This document shows, one piece after another, positions 1-9,517 of a stretch of DNA of 64,000 bases. Where the stretch lies: contig JAAAJB010000054.1 in the NCBI GenBank assembly GCA_016098155.1, positions 30,116 through 94,115 on the forward strand, read 5' to 3'. Position 1 is the stretch's first letter. Every line of letters begins with the position of its first letter. The DNA is from Actinomortierella ambigua (taxonomy: Eukaryota > Mortierellomycota > Mortierellomycetes > Mortierellales > Mortierellaceae). Made by a program: the position numbers and the translations under genes. The notes below the pieces were generated by a model that did not search any database, was not told the origin of the DNA, and saw nothing but the letters and a program-made list of their open reading frames with translations.

Positions 1-1267
1 CCTTCTTGTCGCACAAAGATTTTTCAGGATGCCTTGTGCCCTGCCTTTCACCCTAGTCTTGCGCCTTAGCCTTGTGCTTTGCCTGTTGCTTAGCCATAAG
101 CTCTTGCTTGATCTACTATATCTTTGGAAATTTCAGAAAGTTCCTTTACGGCCACATGGAGAAAATTTCAAGGGAGCAGGGGAAAATTCGAGGATATGGT
201 AGGGCAAGATGAGCCTTTGCTTTGCCTTCGGCTGCCCATCATTCAGTGGCACTGCTCGCCCGTGAACTATGATTTGTCTTAAGGTTAGGGAGTGGGCTAA
301 GGAGTTGTTTTTCTGATGGATGCGCAGTACGGCAAAACAATCGAGTAGCTGGTTAAAGTATATCGTCTGTCCTTTATCTTCGTTTCTTTTATATTACAAG
401 ACGGTTGTATGCAGTTTTAACTACTGTAGATGGATGGTATATGGTACTTGGGAAGAGTCGAAGAGACTGGTCCTTAGGTCAGCTGGAACGCCGACTCTCC
501 ATAGTAGAGATGCTTGCAATCGTAGGAGGGGCAAGACCCTTCCTTACCGCCGACAGAGCTCATATAGCCAGAGCGACTGCTCTAAAAAGCCGGTTAGCCG
601 CAGGTGTTCGATCAGACACCCTATCATGTGCCCTTTGTTTACATGGAAATGTGCATGGGCGTTAAGAGCAACCTTTTTGACTCCCATTTGCGAGCCGCTT
701 GATGGAGGCGACATTCGGAGCTGTCCAAGGTTGAGGGACACATCGAGGAGGGACGACCTTTGACGCATTTCACAGCTACTCCAATCGGTCATGACGAGAT
801 TGAACAGTGGGCCGGCCAGAATCGCACCACACGAATGATCGGCAACTGGACCCGCTGGGATTGGGGAGATTCACGCAAAGAAGTCGCGGAGCATATCCAG
901 GAGTTTCCAAGAACAATTATCGACTTTGCACTCGTCAAGACACGAACACAGTGATCAACTGACTGACTGGTTCAGTCAAAGGCGTGAGCGCCCTCTCTCA
1001 CGATCTGGACCAAGTGGGGGGGGGCCTCTAGAGGATGCGGATACTCAGATGTCCCAGGTCGACTTTATCACCCCACACAGACCAGTTACTACGCATGAGC
1101 TTAATCACGGATTGTTCCCTTGCGGGTTTATGCTGCCATTCAAGAGCTGTTTCAAGATAGTTGCGGTGATATGTAGAATTGGAGAAAGTTGCAAACAAAA
1201 ATTTATTGTTGTGTTCTGCCCTTACACCAAAAAAAAGGTGGCCATTGCTGTTGTTATTGCCGCAAGG
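1..1267. other. gene-poor left edge
   Basis: No convincing gene is seen. On the plus strand, about 700-955 reads as an open stretch in one frame ending at a stop near 955, and about 405-665 is open in another frame with a region that looks protein-like. Neither has a clear start, splice sites or a domain I recognise. They could be remnants of a decayed gene. Confidence 0.3.
1202..1207 (-). terminator. poly(A) signal AATAAA of the 143-residue gene
   Basis: On the minus strand an AATAAA hexamer lies about 60 nt past the stop codon of the small gene at 1268-1699, a usual distance for a fungal poly(A) signal. Confidence 0.4.
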
Positions 1268-1699
1268 CTACGGTGCATACTGATTGTCATCCCAAAGTTC
1301 GGCGCTGGAAGCTTGGGCGTAAAAGCCTTGTGTTGCCGCGTCAAAATGCTTCACCTCGAAGTCGTCATTGTCGTCCGCAGTGAGGAAGCAATGGCCCTCG
1401 CTACCACAGTCTGTAATCGAGTCCCAGGTGTGGTGCTCTCCTGGAGAAATGACTTCGCCATTCTGGGCCACGTAAACAACATCATCCCTCCTCGTATGAT
1501 ATCTAACATTGAATCGGATATCACGGAGGGTCTCGTTGAAGACTGTGAAACTGCACGTCTCATCGTCTTTCCAGTCAAGGAAGAGCCTGGCGATAAGTCG
1601 TTCGCCGGGATCTGCATTAGAGTCGATAATAAACTTTGCACGATCGTTATTATCATGTTCCGAGTCAAGGGTGGAGCCCTTATGCCAAAGCAAGGTCAT
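1268..1699 (-). CDS. small hypothetical protein, 143 residues, intronless
   Basis: I do not recognise the family. The reading frame starts with ATG at 1699 and stops at 1268 without introns. The product looks globular: alternating hydrophobic and polar stretches suggest a beta-rich fold, with three cysteines (one in CSFTVFN, two in DCGSEGHC). There is no signal peptide or membrane segment. The middle contains a VYVAQNGEVISPGEHHTW stretch, where a glycine/proline turn sits between strands. A TATAAAA box lies about 165 nt upstream of the ATG and an AATAAA about 60 nt downstream of the stop, which supports a real transcript. A longer open frame on the opposite strand (926-1975) begins with a non-ATG codon and has an unprotein-like composition, so the minus-strand reading is preferred. 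Confidence 0.55.
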   Translation of the reverse strand: MTLLWHKGSTLDSEHDNNDRAKFIIDSNADPGERLIARLFLDWKDDETCSFTVFNETLRDIRFNVRYHTRRDDVVYVAQNGEVISPGEHHTWDSITDCGSEGHCFLTADDNDDFEVKHFDAATQGFYAQASSAELWDDNQYAP

Positions 1700-1863
1700 G
1701 GTGGGTTGACGGTTGGAGGTTGTTGTGTGCCAGGAAAAATCTTGTATGGAATGAATGGTTTACAGATGCAGGTGCGGAGTAAGAGATATGGCGGGGGACA
1801 TAGGAGTGAGGTGAGGAGGAAAGAAGAGGAAGGCAGAGATCAATTGAGCAGCAAGTGTTTAAT

Positions 1864-1870
1864 TTTTATA
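1864..1870 (-). promoter_or_regulatory. TATA box of the 143-residue gene
   Basis: A TATAAAA heptamer read on the minus strand lies about 165 nt before the ATG at 1699. It implies a 5' leader of roughly 130 nt. Confidence 0.4.
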
Positions 1871-3175
1871 GAGACCTTTCACGTCCTACCATATGGTCAT
1901 GAGAGTGTTGCAAGAGGCACTAGCCAGCATCAAGGGGCATGTGTGCGCTTGGAAGGCGGCCTGAGCGTCTATTGATTTGTCTCTCCTTTGACCATGGCAC
2001 TTCTGACAGTTTCGCCAGTACCGCAGTAGGTTACTTCGTTTGGCCATCATAATCGTCTGCCGGGGAATATTGCTCCTGTACTCCACAATCATGAATTCCA
2101 GGAACTATCCTTCCCCTTCTTTTACTCTCTCCTTTTACTGACAAATACCATATTTAATTGAAAATATCTTGGGACACATTCAAGATATGACGAAGAGAGT
2201 CTAAGGTCAAAACAAGGAAAGGCTCGGCTATGTACCCTTGTCTTCGCGCGTCTGGCCACACCCAACTCCAGCGAAACGTGCCCTCTTCATACTCTTGGCT
2301 CATAACATTTCCTCCTTCCATGTTATGGAACTTGTGCATTATTCACCAGTCCGTGATCAGCTGATCAGTTGCTCTGGTCATTGCCCTAATTATGGGATCG
2401 AGGCCATTGGCGATAGGGATGTCCATGCTCACTTGACTTACCTATACCGTTGCCCATCGCACTAGCTTAGAGTCTCTATGATTCGGGACTGAAGAGGAGG
2501 GATGGAGAAGAGGGGGGGGGACACGCGAAGGAGTTCGAGATAACTCAGAGTACGATGGGAGTCAAGCCATAGAAAGGGAAGGGAGCACGCACATGACTGT
2601 CGTAGCTTATTTTATTACATTGCACATCTCTCATTTATAGCCTTTTGTACCTGTTAATTCATGGGTGTACTCCTTGAATTGCCCTCATTGACTGCACCTT
2701 GTAACGACTCATTCACTCCATACCTCGCCTCATGTAACACAAACGACGGTAGGCCATTCAATGCACAAATTGTTATATTCCGTCATGGGCGCCCGCGTCT
2801 TCTTCCTGCAGAAGTCGGCTCCCTGCGCCCTTATGGATCTTAGAGTACGACCCGTCCTCACGTACGAGCATTTTCATCTTGGCAGGCGGCTCGGCATAGA
2901 GCTAAAGGTGATAGATCTAGGTCAGTGACGCCAAGATATCGACGAGGATTTGAAGGCCATGCCTCGGAGTGACAAGCGCTGCCGTATGACCTCGCCGCAT
3001 CCTCTACTCCTCCTTCCACCGGCGTGGACGCCCACACCTCGTTCTCATCCCTGTCGACGCCGTCGCCACCGTCGCCACCGTCAGCGACAGCGGCAACAGC
3101 GACGATAAGGGCCGAAAGAAGCACGGTCGCGATAAGGAGGAGAACTATGACGACGACGAGGGGGAAATTAGGTGC
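1871..3175. other. intergenic stretch without a supported gene
   Basis: Only short open frames are present. Around 2991-3062 a segment (TCCACCGGCGTGGACGCCCA and flank) resembles a second segment near 3549-3632, an internal repeat within the first copy of the duplicated unit. Confidence 0.4.
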
Positions 3176-3876
3176 TTTCAAGAAACCAAGGATCACAATC
3201 AGGTTCTTGGACAAGGACGACGACGACGGGGTGTTCCTCGATGGTCTCGGCCTTTTGTTGCCGAGCTCAGGGGTGTCGAGCGCGGCCACCTTTAGCCCAG
3301 AGTACGAGCACCTCTTTGGCACAAACTTCGAATGTGCGTTCAAGTTCGACTCGGTATCCGCGCCATCTCTTTGCTAGCCGCTGCTTCCTGCTTCTTCGCT
3401 ACTTCCTCCTGCCTCCTTGCTGGCACCACCTGCATCCCCGTTGCTGCCACCTGTTTCTTCGCTGGCGCCCCCCCCCCATGGTCAAGCGGGGACGTGAGGG
3501 TGATTCAGACACCACGCTCGGGAGCAGCAAACGCTTTTGTCTGAGTTCACCGCCTCCTCTGCTCTCCCCTCCACCGGCATGGTCGCCCACACCTCGCTCT
3601 CCCTCCCTGTAGGTGCCCTCGACTCCTTTGCCTCCGTCGCCACCACGTCCATTCACGAGCGTGCCGTATACGTACGATTTAGGCGCCAGCATCCTGGGTA
3701 TGCGGCCATTTGCTATTGCTACCCCTGCCCCTAGCTACTTTACTCGGCTATTAGCAAATCGCAGGACCTAAATATCAACCAGAACTAGCGCAGTACCTTT
3801 GAACATCCAGAATAAATTTGTATTTGCAATATTAGACGCGTTGAGTTCGTGATATGACCTCTATCGCTTGGCTTTT
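3176..3876 (+). repeat. duplicated unit, copy A
   Basis: This is a diverged relative of 6170-6766. The 5' part (about 3176-3271) translates to a core of the form PRITIRFLDKDD, then LGLLLPSS, matching SRITIKFLNEDD and LGLLLPNP in the other copy. The 3' part (about 3719-3876) matches at the DNA level through AATAAATTTG, ATTTGCA, AGACGCGTTG and CTATCGCTTGGCTT. Conservation of coding core, poly(A)-like hexamer and trailer suggests an old duplicated gene or gene fragment. I do not recognise the protein. The reading frame downstream of the core is not clearly maintained. Confidence 0.6.
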
Positions 3877-4875
3877 AAAATTGAAAAAAAATTGCGGGGT
3901 ATTGTGCGTTGTCGTGCATGAAGACCAAGTGGAAAAGAAAGGGAGAGGGGGTTGATTAGGCTTCAAGTCTACGCAAACGTGAATCTGGGATGAGCCCAAA
4001 AAAAGAAGTAGAAGAAAAGGAAGAGAAGGAGGAGTAAGGAACGAAGGAATGAGAGAACCAAAACAAAATGGCGAACATGTCGTGTAGCTTGATGTTTCAT
4101 TCCTACCCCATTCTTCGAAAAATTCATGATGGAAATAAGTTTGTGCTCTTTCTCTGAACAGAGGCTGAGGGTTGGGAAAAGGACACGCCGTCGGCACATC
4201 GATACTTGTTCAAGATTTACAAGAGGAAGAGAGAGACGAATCAAAAGGATACGCGCTGTGTAGCTACATTGGCAGGGCGCACGCTCGTATCTCTTCTCTG
4301 AAGCGTCATATCGACAGCTATGAAAAACAAATGGACACAGTCCCACGTGTCTCTCGATCTCACGACCTGTGTCAGTGCTGGGGAAGAGCTGTTAACAGAG
4401 ATATCCAATAGGTCAGAAACTACTGCCACTCTGTGCGCCTTGGATGTGGGTTGTGGATAAGCGTAGAGTGTACGGTCATCATCATGCTTGACAGCAACCA
4501 GGGTCAGGGCATTACTTCCGATAACGTGCCTGGCCATGGTAGCGATATGCCTGGTGACCGCATGTGAGTGAGATGGGTGACGAAAAAAAGAGCAAGTTCC
4601 TTGGAACCATTTTATGGGAGAACGGAGTGATGGCAATGTAGATCACCGATCATCTGTCCTGATCGACAAGGAATCGCGCGTTGATTCTCAAGAGCCATAC
4701 GACAAGAGATTGTGCTTTCCGTTTTTTAATTTGCGAGTTTCTCTCCAAACACCTTCTTCTCCACTCTCTGGCATCTATTATCTCTCTTTCGCATGTCCCT
4801 CCATGCCTCGTCTGGCCTATGGCATGAGGTTTATAAGCTGACGCGATGGGCTATGGTATATGTTGTATATGTTAA
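3877..4875. other. intergenic stretch without a supported gene
   Basis: Short open frames only. A minus-strand frame ending at 4241 with an internal ATG at about 4537 looks weakly protein-like (about 98 residues) but has no recognisable domain, promoter or homologous neighbour to support it. Confidence 0.35.
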
Positions 4876-5790
4876 TCAAGTGGCGTACGAATGTTCCGTC
4901 CATTGCGTATGCTCCTTGTCTGTCAACTGCTTGACTCGAGGATGGACGAGGTATTGCTGAACGATACTGACTTCTCCTGCACAGTGAAAGCAGAAAAGAG
5001 AATGGGGAGTGAGGACCTTAGTGTTAGAGACACAGAAATGAAAAGTATGAAATAAACTAGAAGACTGAAGTAGATATTTACCTTCCTTAGCAGCAGGCAG
5101 GTCCTTGATGATCTTGAGATTCGTTTCAATTGCTAGATGTGGGTTGTTGGGCACGTAGTCGCTGCCACCTAGGACGGCAAGGGCCGTGAGTCATATGGAC
5201 GACAAGCCAAGAGCTTCGAGAACGGTGGTCTTTTCATACGGAACATATCGTCGCGATCTGTAAGAGCCGACAGGGCGTCAGAGGACGGGAATAGTGCGGT
5301 GGAAGAGTAGATCACCATCGCAGGAAACGACCGCGTCGTCTGGCTGGCTGGCACTCTGCGGCGATTTGAACGTCCGACTCCGTCTCACATAGGACAACGT
5401 TTTATCCCTATTCCGCCATGAAACGAACGAATGAGCGGCGTTGATCCACAGGCTAGTGGAATGCCTGTCGAAGGGACTTGTTGTCGTTTGTGATATGATA
5501 CTTCCGTATTCTTTGTCGAGCGTTAAGACGCGTATCAGGAATGCGAACGCTCTCGTCGGCCTTCAACAGGGCCTTATGGCGGGCCAGGTTGCGGAGAGTG
5601 CATGTCTGCTCATTCTCCGTGGATGGGTGACCATCGACATAGATGTGCATGTTTTCTTTCTTACCCATTCGGAGTAACCATTGCTCCAGTTTTGCATGGG
5701 CAGCATCAAGATTGGACCCGGAGCCGAAGAAGATGCGGATTGATGTGTTGTGGGTCGGAGATTCGAGAAGGGTCTTGCTGGGGTGATATA
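4876..5790 (-). pseudogene. decayed XPG/FEN-type nuclease-like gene
   Basis: Read on the minus strand, pieces of one protein follow in order: an N-terminal part containing MHIYVDGHPSTENEQ (about 5620-5670), an XPG-I-like block VVLCETESDVQIAAEC (about 5370), then DDAVVSCDGDLLFH, YVPYEKTTVLEALGL and VLGGSDYVPNNP (about 5150-5170). The acidic residues (ETESD, CDGD, GGSDY) correspond to the metal-binding positions of XPG-I and PIN-like nucleases. The frame is broken by at least five stop codons (one after QAFH near 5450, two near 5420-5400, two further on before the SDY block) and by one frameshift near 5345 where a short CCAG-type duplication occurs. A last intron with plausible GT and AG borders (about 4983-5092) is still recognisable, and the exon after it reads GEVSIVQQYLVHPRV until a stop at 4876. 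Family assignment is by motif only. Confidence 0.6.
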
Positions 5791-6169
5791 ATTTCCAAGG
5801 CTGATATATGGCACCAGTAGGTCACACGATACGTGTCATGGAAAGTGAAAAAGTATAAATATTCTACACGACGTTCTATCTGTGCCAAGATCTGTTCTTT
5901 GAACTCTTCTTTTAACACCTTGTGTCCCCCTTATTTCGTTTTTACCATCGGTACAAGCCTCCAAGCGAGCTCGTGACGGGGAGGATGCCGTTATCGGCAC
6001 TACTAACGGTGGTTAATCCAGCGACAGCACCTACGACATTAACCACGACGGCCATAGAAATCGTCAAACCTGCGAGGTACGCTAACGTCTTACATATGCA
6101 ATTGCGTCTCGACAACGGCGAACAATACGATGACAAGATCCTCAAGTCTGGAGTGGCACCCCAGCCTCA

Positions 6170-6766
6170 GGAAGTCGAGAATAACGATCAAGTTCTTGAA
6201 CGAAGACGACGGCGAGGAGACGTTCGTCGTTAGGCTCGGTCTTTTGTTGCCGAACCCAGAACATTCATTACCCTAACGTTGCATTGTGTCTCTTCTTTGT
6301 TCTTCTTTTTTTATTTGCGTGCACACATAGTCGGCATTCTCCTCGCGCTCACACAACGAGTACCCAGCTCGTCGCTTCAGCTGTGATAAGCGGCAACGAC
6401 TACACGAATAACACTCCCACGCTCTGTATCGCTACCAATCGCAAGCTGATAAAGAGCCTGCAACATAGGGTCGCCTCAGTTCCCTTTTACACACACCTTT
6501 CACACTTGACTTCGGGGCATCCTGGTCATACGCACACTGCTCATACACCCACTGCACATACACCCACTGCTCCTACCCCCTGCCCCTCACTACTTTCCTC
6601 GCCGTTAGTAAATCGTAGGAGCTGAAGTCCCCAAAAAAATTGAGTGCACACACACACATACTTGCCAACTTGAATTAGCATAGTACTTTTCAAACTCCAT
6701 AATAAATTTGCATTTGCATTATCAGACGCGTTGGGTTTGCTATGTGGTCTCTATCGCTTGGCTTAT
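6170..6766 (+). repeat. duplicated unit, copy B
   Basis: Counterpart of 3176-3876, about 2.9 kb away in direct orientation. The core at about 6170-6258 reads RKSRITIKFLNEDD and LGLLLPNPEHSLP before a TAA stop. The trailer at 6573-6766 carries the same AATAAATTTG and AGACGCGTTG blocks. An insert of CA repeats (about 6643-6660) and a short minisatellite (about 6536-6575) separate copy B from copy A. Upstream, around 5922-6169, another open frame contains LRLDNGEQYDDKILKSG and could be an earlier exon. Confidence 0.6.
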
Positions 6767-6922
6767 TATACTATCAGAATCCTGAATTGTAAGAAAAAAA
6801 AACTCTAACAATGCAACTGCAAGCTTCAAGTTGAGGCTTGGCCATCCAAGAACACAATACATCATATGTGCTTTTTTTTTTTTTTTTACTTCAGAGAAAC
6901 CTAGCTAACTACATGGTCAAGA

Positions 6923-9517
6923 TCAATGATATCGGCCAAAGTTCCAATTTTGACTATCCTTCTCTCGCCAATCCCGCCGAGTGAACCACACGCCCCCAAA
7001 AATATACCTCTTGCCTTGCGACGAAGCCCCACGAAGCACCGACGCCCGAGGTGTCCACCGTAACATCGTCTCCGCCATCGTCAACCGTAGCGCTAATGAT
7101 CGCGCCGTCCCTTCGTCCACCTGGACGCTCTGCAGCGTCGGATGCCGCTGCGTGAGCGAAACCCACTCCTCGATCGACAGGGTGTTCATGTACTTGACCC
7201 GCAGCTTACTCAGGCTCGGGAACACCTCGTAGAGTAGATGGGTGATTTCCTTGCGATCTTCCATCCCCCAGTGCCCTTGCAGCTCGAGCTCCTGTACCTG
7301 ATAGAACCGGTCGCGCTCTTCCAGGACCGACCGGACGCGAAGGGGGTAGACCTCACTGGGACGGCTACTGTTGTTGTTGTTGTAACCGCTGTTGTTGTAG
7401 ATGTCGCATTCGTCCTCGTTCTCTTTATACTCTTCATTGTCATCCACATCGTCGTTGTCGTTGCCGTTATTGTTGTCGTCCCAGTCAAAGTCGCCCCCGC
7501 CCAATCCGCTGTTCGCATCCTGCTCGCCGGCATTACCACCGCCCACATTTGCCTCTTCACCCTCAAACCGATCAGGGATTTCTCCCTCGCGTATCAGGGC
7601 CTCCGTGGACAGGAGCAAAGACCGAAGGCGGGGGCAGAAGCGTAGAACCTTGAACGAAAACTGGTAGTCGGCCGTGATCCCGCCTACTTTGAGCGTGGTC
7701 AAGTAAGAGAAAGACCAAGTCCAAACCCATCGCTGGGTCAGCAGGGCTAGGAGCGTCGGGCTTGGACCGCTGACCATGCGGGGATGATTTGCAACGGAGG
7801 GAGCTGAGGAGGAAGACGAAGATGGCCACTCGATCGTCAGATTCTCCAACTTTGGCATTTTGGCAAACAATGCCGGATCAAACAAGACCGTCGATCTCCC
7901 GCCCAGGTCGAGCGTCTCGATCGACGGCGGCAGATTTAGACTAGGCCAGAACGTCGCGGACTGCTGGATATCATCGACGGCGCTCCATGGTTTCCCCAGG
8001 CGAAGCGACACCGTCTTGAGCACCGGACACCGCTCCAGCAGATAGGCGTCGACGTCGATCGCTTCGTAAGAGTCCATCGAGAGATGCTCCAGCCTTGGAA
8101 ACGAGACCACGACCAGATTGAGGAACGGGACCTCTTGCGGATAGTAATAGCCCCATGACCGCAGAGGTGGTGGTGGCCTTTGTGTTGGATTGGGAGGTGG
8201 CAGGCAGGTCAACTGGAGATGCTCGAGCGTCGAGCTGAATGCCCGAATGGCGTCTTCGACCGGCTGGAGCTCCACATCGCTCGTCTTCTCAAGGGTCAGT
8301 TGAGCGATTGGGGCCAAGGCCTCCACGACCACGGAAGGGTCGCGTCGTCGTCGTTGTCGCCGGCGTTTCTCCGCCCATTGAAACAGTGCCTCGCCACTCT
8401 CGGTGTCGATCCGTGCTTTCAGGCTTTTCAGGGACCGACATTGCTCGAGGATCTGACCGGGCGATCGTTCGGGCAGCAGTTTGTGCAGGAGCCGCCAAGG
8501 ATTCGGGGTAAAAGACTGCGCGTACTCCGACAGGGCATCATTGTTCTGAGATTGACTGCTGCTGCTGCTGTTCTGAATATCCATCATGGGCATGATCGTC
8601 AGTTGTGTCAGCCGCTCCATATCGGCATTCAGCAGCTGGCCAACAGGGCGGACGGGATCCTGGTCCTGAGGATGGAGGGTGTTGAAGGGCGGCAAGAGCC
8701 GGTACAGTTTCAGCGCAGCGTCCACTTCGGCCAAGGCAAAGTCTCTGGGCGGCTGCAACTCATCATCGTTGTTGTTGGCGTCGTTGTTTTCTTCCTCGCG
8801 AACGCGCGAGCGAAGTTGTTCCCTCGCGGCCAACAGTGGGTTGGTGGTTGCGCGGCACTCACGAAGCCGGTCTTGGCCATGATGATCCTGAATCTCCTGC
8901 ACGAGCAGAGTCGCGTCTCGATAGTAGTCCTGATGTCGCTTGGCGTCGTTGAAGTGGATATAGATCCGTTGGATTCTCTGCATCTTTGGCGCGGCTTCGT
9001 TGATGTACCGTCGAAGACTGTTGCCCTCGATCGTGAGCGACTGGATCGTATCGAGCCGGTGGCCAAAGACGGCCCATGTGAGGGCATCGCGTGGGTTGCT
9101 GTACAGTCCACTACCATCCTTTGGGAAGAGGGTGTCCATTTTCGAGGGTAGTGAAAGATCAGGGTCGGGAACAGATAGGGCCTTGATCAGGCGGATGTAG
9201 TCGACCGTCGGCGGTGGTTGTCTCTCCGATAGGGACGAGTTGGAGCCCAGCTGGGAGCTGCAGGCCTTAGCCAGAGCGTTCGTCTCCTCATCCTGAAGCG
9301 GCGACAGGGCAAGGATCGTTTGGGTCAAGATGTGGGACGCTTTGTGCGAGCCCCTGGGGAGCTGGCTGAACGGATCGTACCAGAGACACGCCGCTGCCAT
9401 GTGAAACAGGCCACGGCTGACAGTTAAAAGCGTGTACAGATCCCTTGTGTCTTCGACATACGAGACAACGATGTGCAGGCAATGCAGTGGAAGGATTGGC
9501 AAGTCGTACATTTTCAT
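6923..9517 (-). CDS. F-box/LRR-like protein, 864 residues
   Basis: An intronless frame from ATG at 9517 to a stop at 6923. The N-terminus (LPILPLHCLHIVVSYV, then DLYTLLTVSRGLFHMAAACLWYDPF) has the spacing of an F-box, the Skp1-binding motif of SCF ubiquitin ligases. The body contains irregular leucine-rich repeat stretches (for example LNLPPSIETLDLGG, MPKLENLTIEW, LTTLKVGGI, FPSLSKLRVKYMN) that usually form the substrate-binding surface. A linker rich in Asn, Asp and Glu (about DNA 7330-7520) interrupts the last repeats. The frame is open further upstream for 11 codons, but that start is TTG, so the first ATG is used. It belongs to the large fungal class of F-box/LRR proteins, whose targets cannot be predicted. 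A similar architecture occurs at 61179-63170. Confidence 0.85.
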   Translation of the reverse strand: MKMYDLPILPLHCLHIVVSYVEDTRDLYTLLTVSRGLFHMAAACLWYDPFSQLPRGSHKASHILTQTILALSPLQDEETNALAKACSSQLGSNSSLSERQPPPTVDYIRLIKALSVPDPDLSLPSKMDTLFPKDGSGLYSNPRDALTWAVFGHRLDTIQSLTIEGNSLRRYINEAAPKMQRIQRIYIHFNDAKRHQDYYRDATLLVQEIQDHHGQDRLRECRATTNPLLAAREQLRSRVREEENNDANNNDDELQPPRDFALAEVDAALKLYRLLPPFNTLHPQDQDPVRPVGQLLNADMERLTQLTIMPMMDIQNSSSSSQSQNNDALSEYAQSFTPNPWRLLHKLLPERSPGQILEQCRSLKSLKARIDTESGEALFQWAEKRRRQRRRRDPSVVVEALAPIAQLTLEKTSDVELQPVEDAIRAFSSTLEHLQLTCLPPPNPTQRPPPPLRSWGYYYPQEVPFLNLVVVSFPRLEHLSMDSYEAIDVDAYLLERCPVLKTVSLRLGKPWSAVDDIQQSATFWPSLNLPPSIETLDLGGRSTVLFDPALFAKMPKLENLTIEWPSSSSSSAPSVANHPRMVSGPSPTLLALLTQRWVWTWSFSYLTTLKVGGITADYQFSFKVLRFCPRLRSLLLSTEALIREGEIPDRFEGEEANVGGGNAGEQDANSGLGGGDFDWDDNNNGNDNDDVDDNEEYKENEDECDIYNNSGYNNNNSSRPSEVYPLRVRSVLEERDRFYQVQELELQGHWGMEDRKEITHLLYEVFPSLSKLRVKYMNTLSIEEWVSLTQRHPTLQSVQVDEGTARSLALRLTMAETMLRWTPRASVLRGASSQGKRYIFGGVWFTRRDWREKDSQNWNFGRYH

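Noticed and set aside
926..1975. 349-codon open frame on the plus strand
   Set aside because: Starts without ATG, is rich in Val, Ile and Cys in an unnatural pattern, and lies opposite the minus-strand 143-residue gene, which has TATA and poly(A) signals.
2354..2367. 14-bp perfect palindrome TGATCAGCTGATCA
   Set aside because: Single occurrence with no associated gene or repeat. Likely chance.
4241..4537. minus-strand frame of about 98 residues
   Set aside because: Weakly protein-like, but no domain, promoter, splice partner or homologue can be named.
8180..9151. 323-codon open frame on the plus strand
   Set aside because: Antisense shadow of the F-box/LRR gene, which has a clear F-box and leucine-rich repeats.
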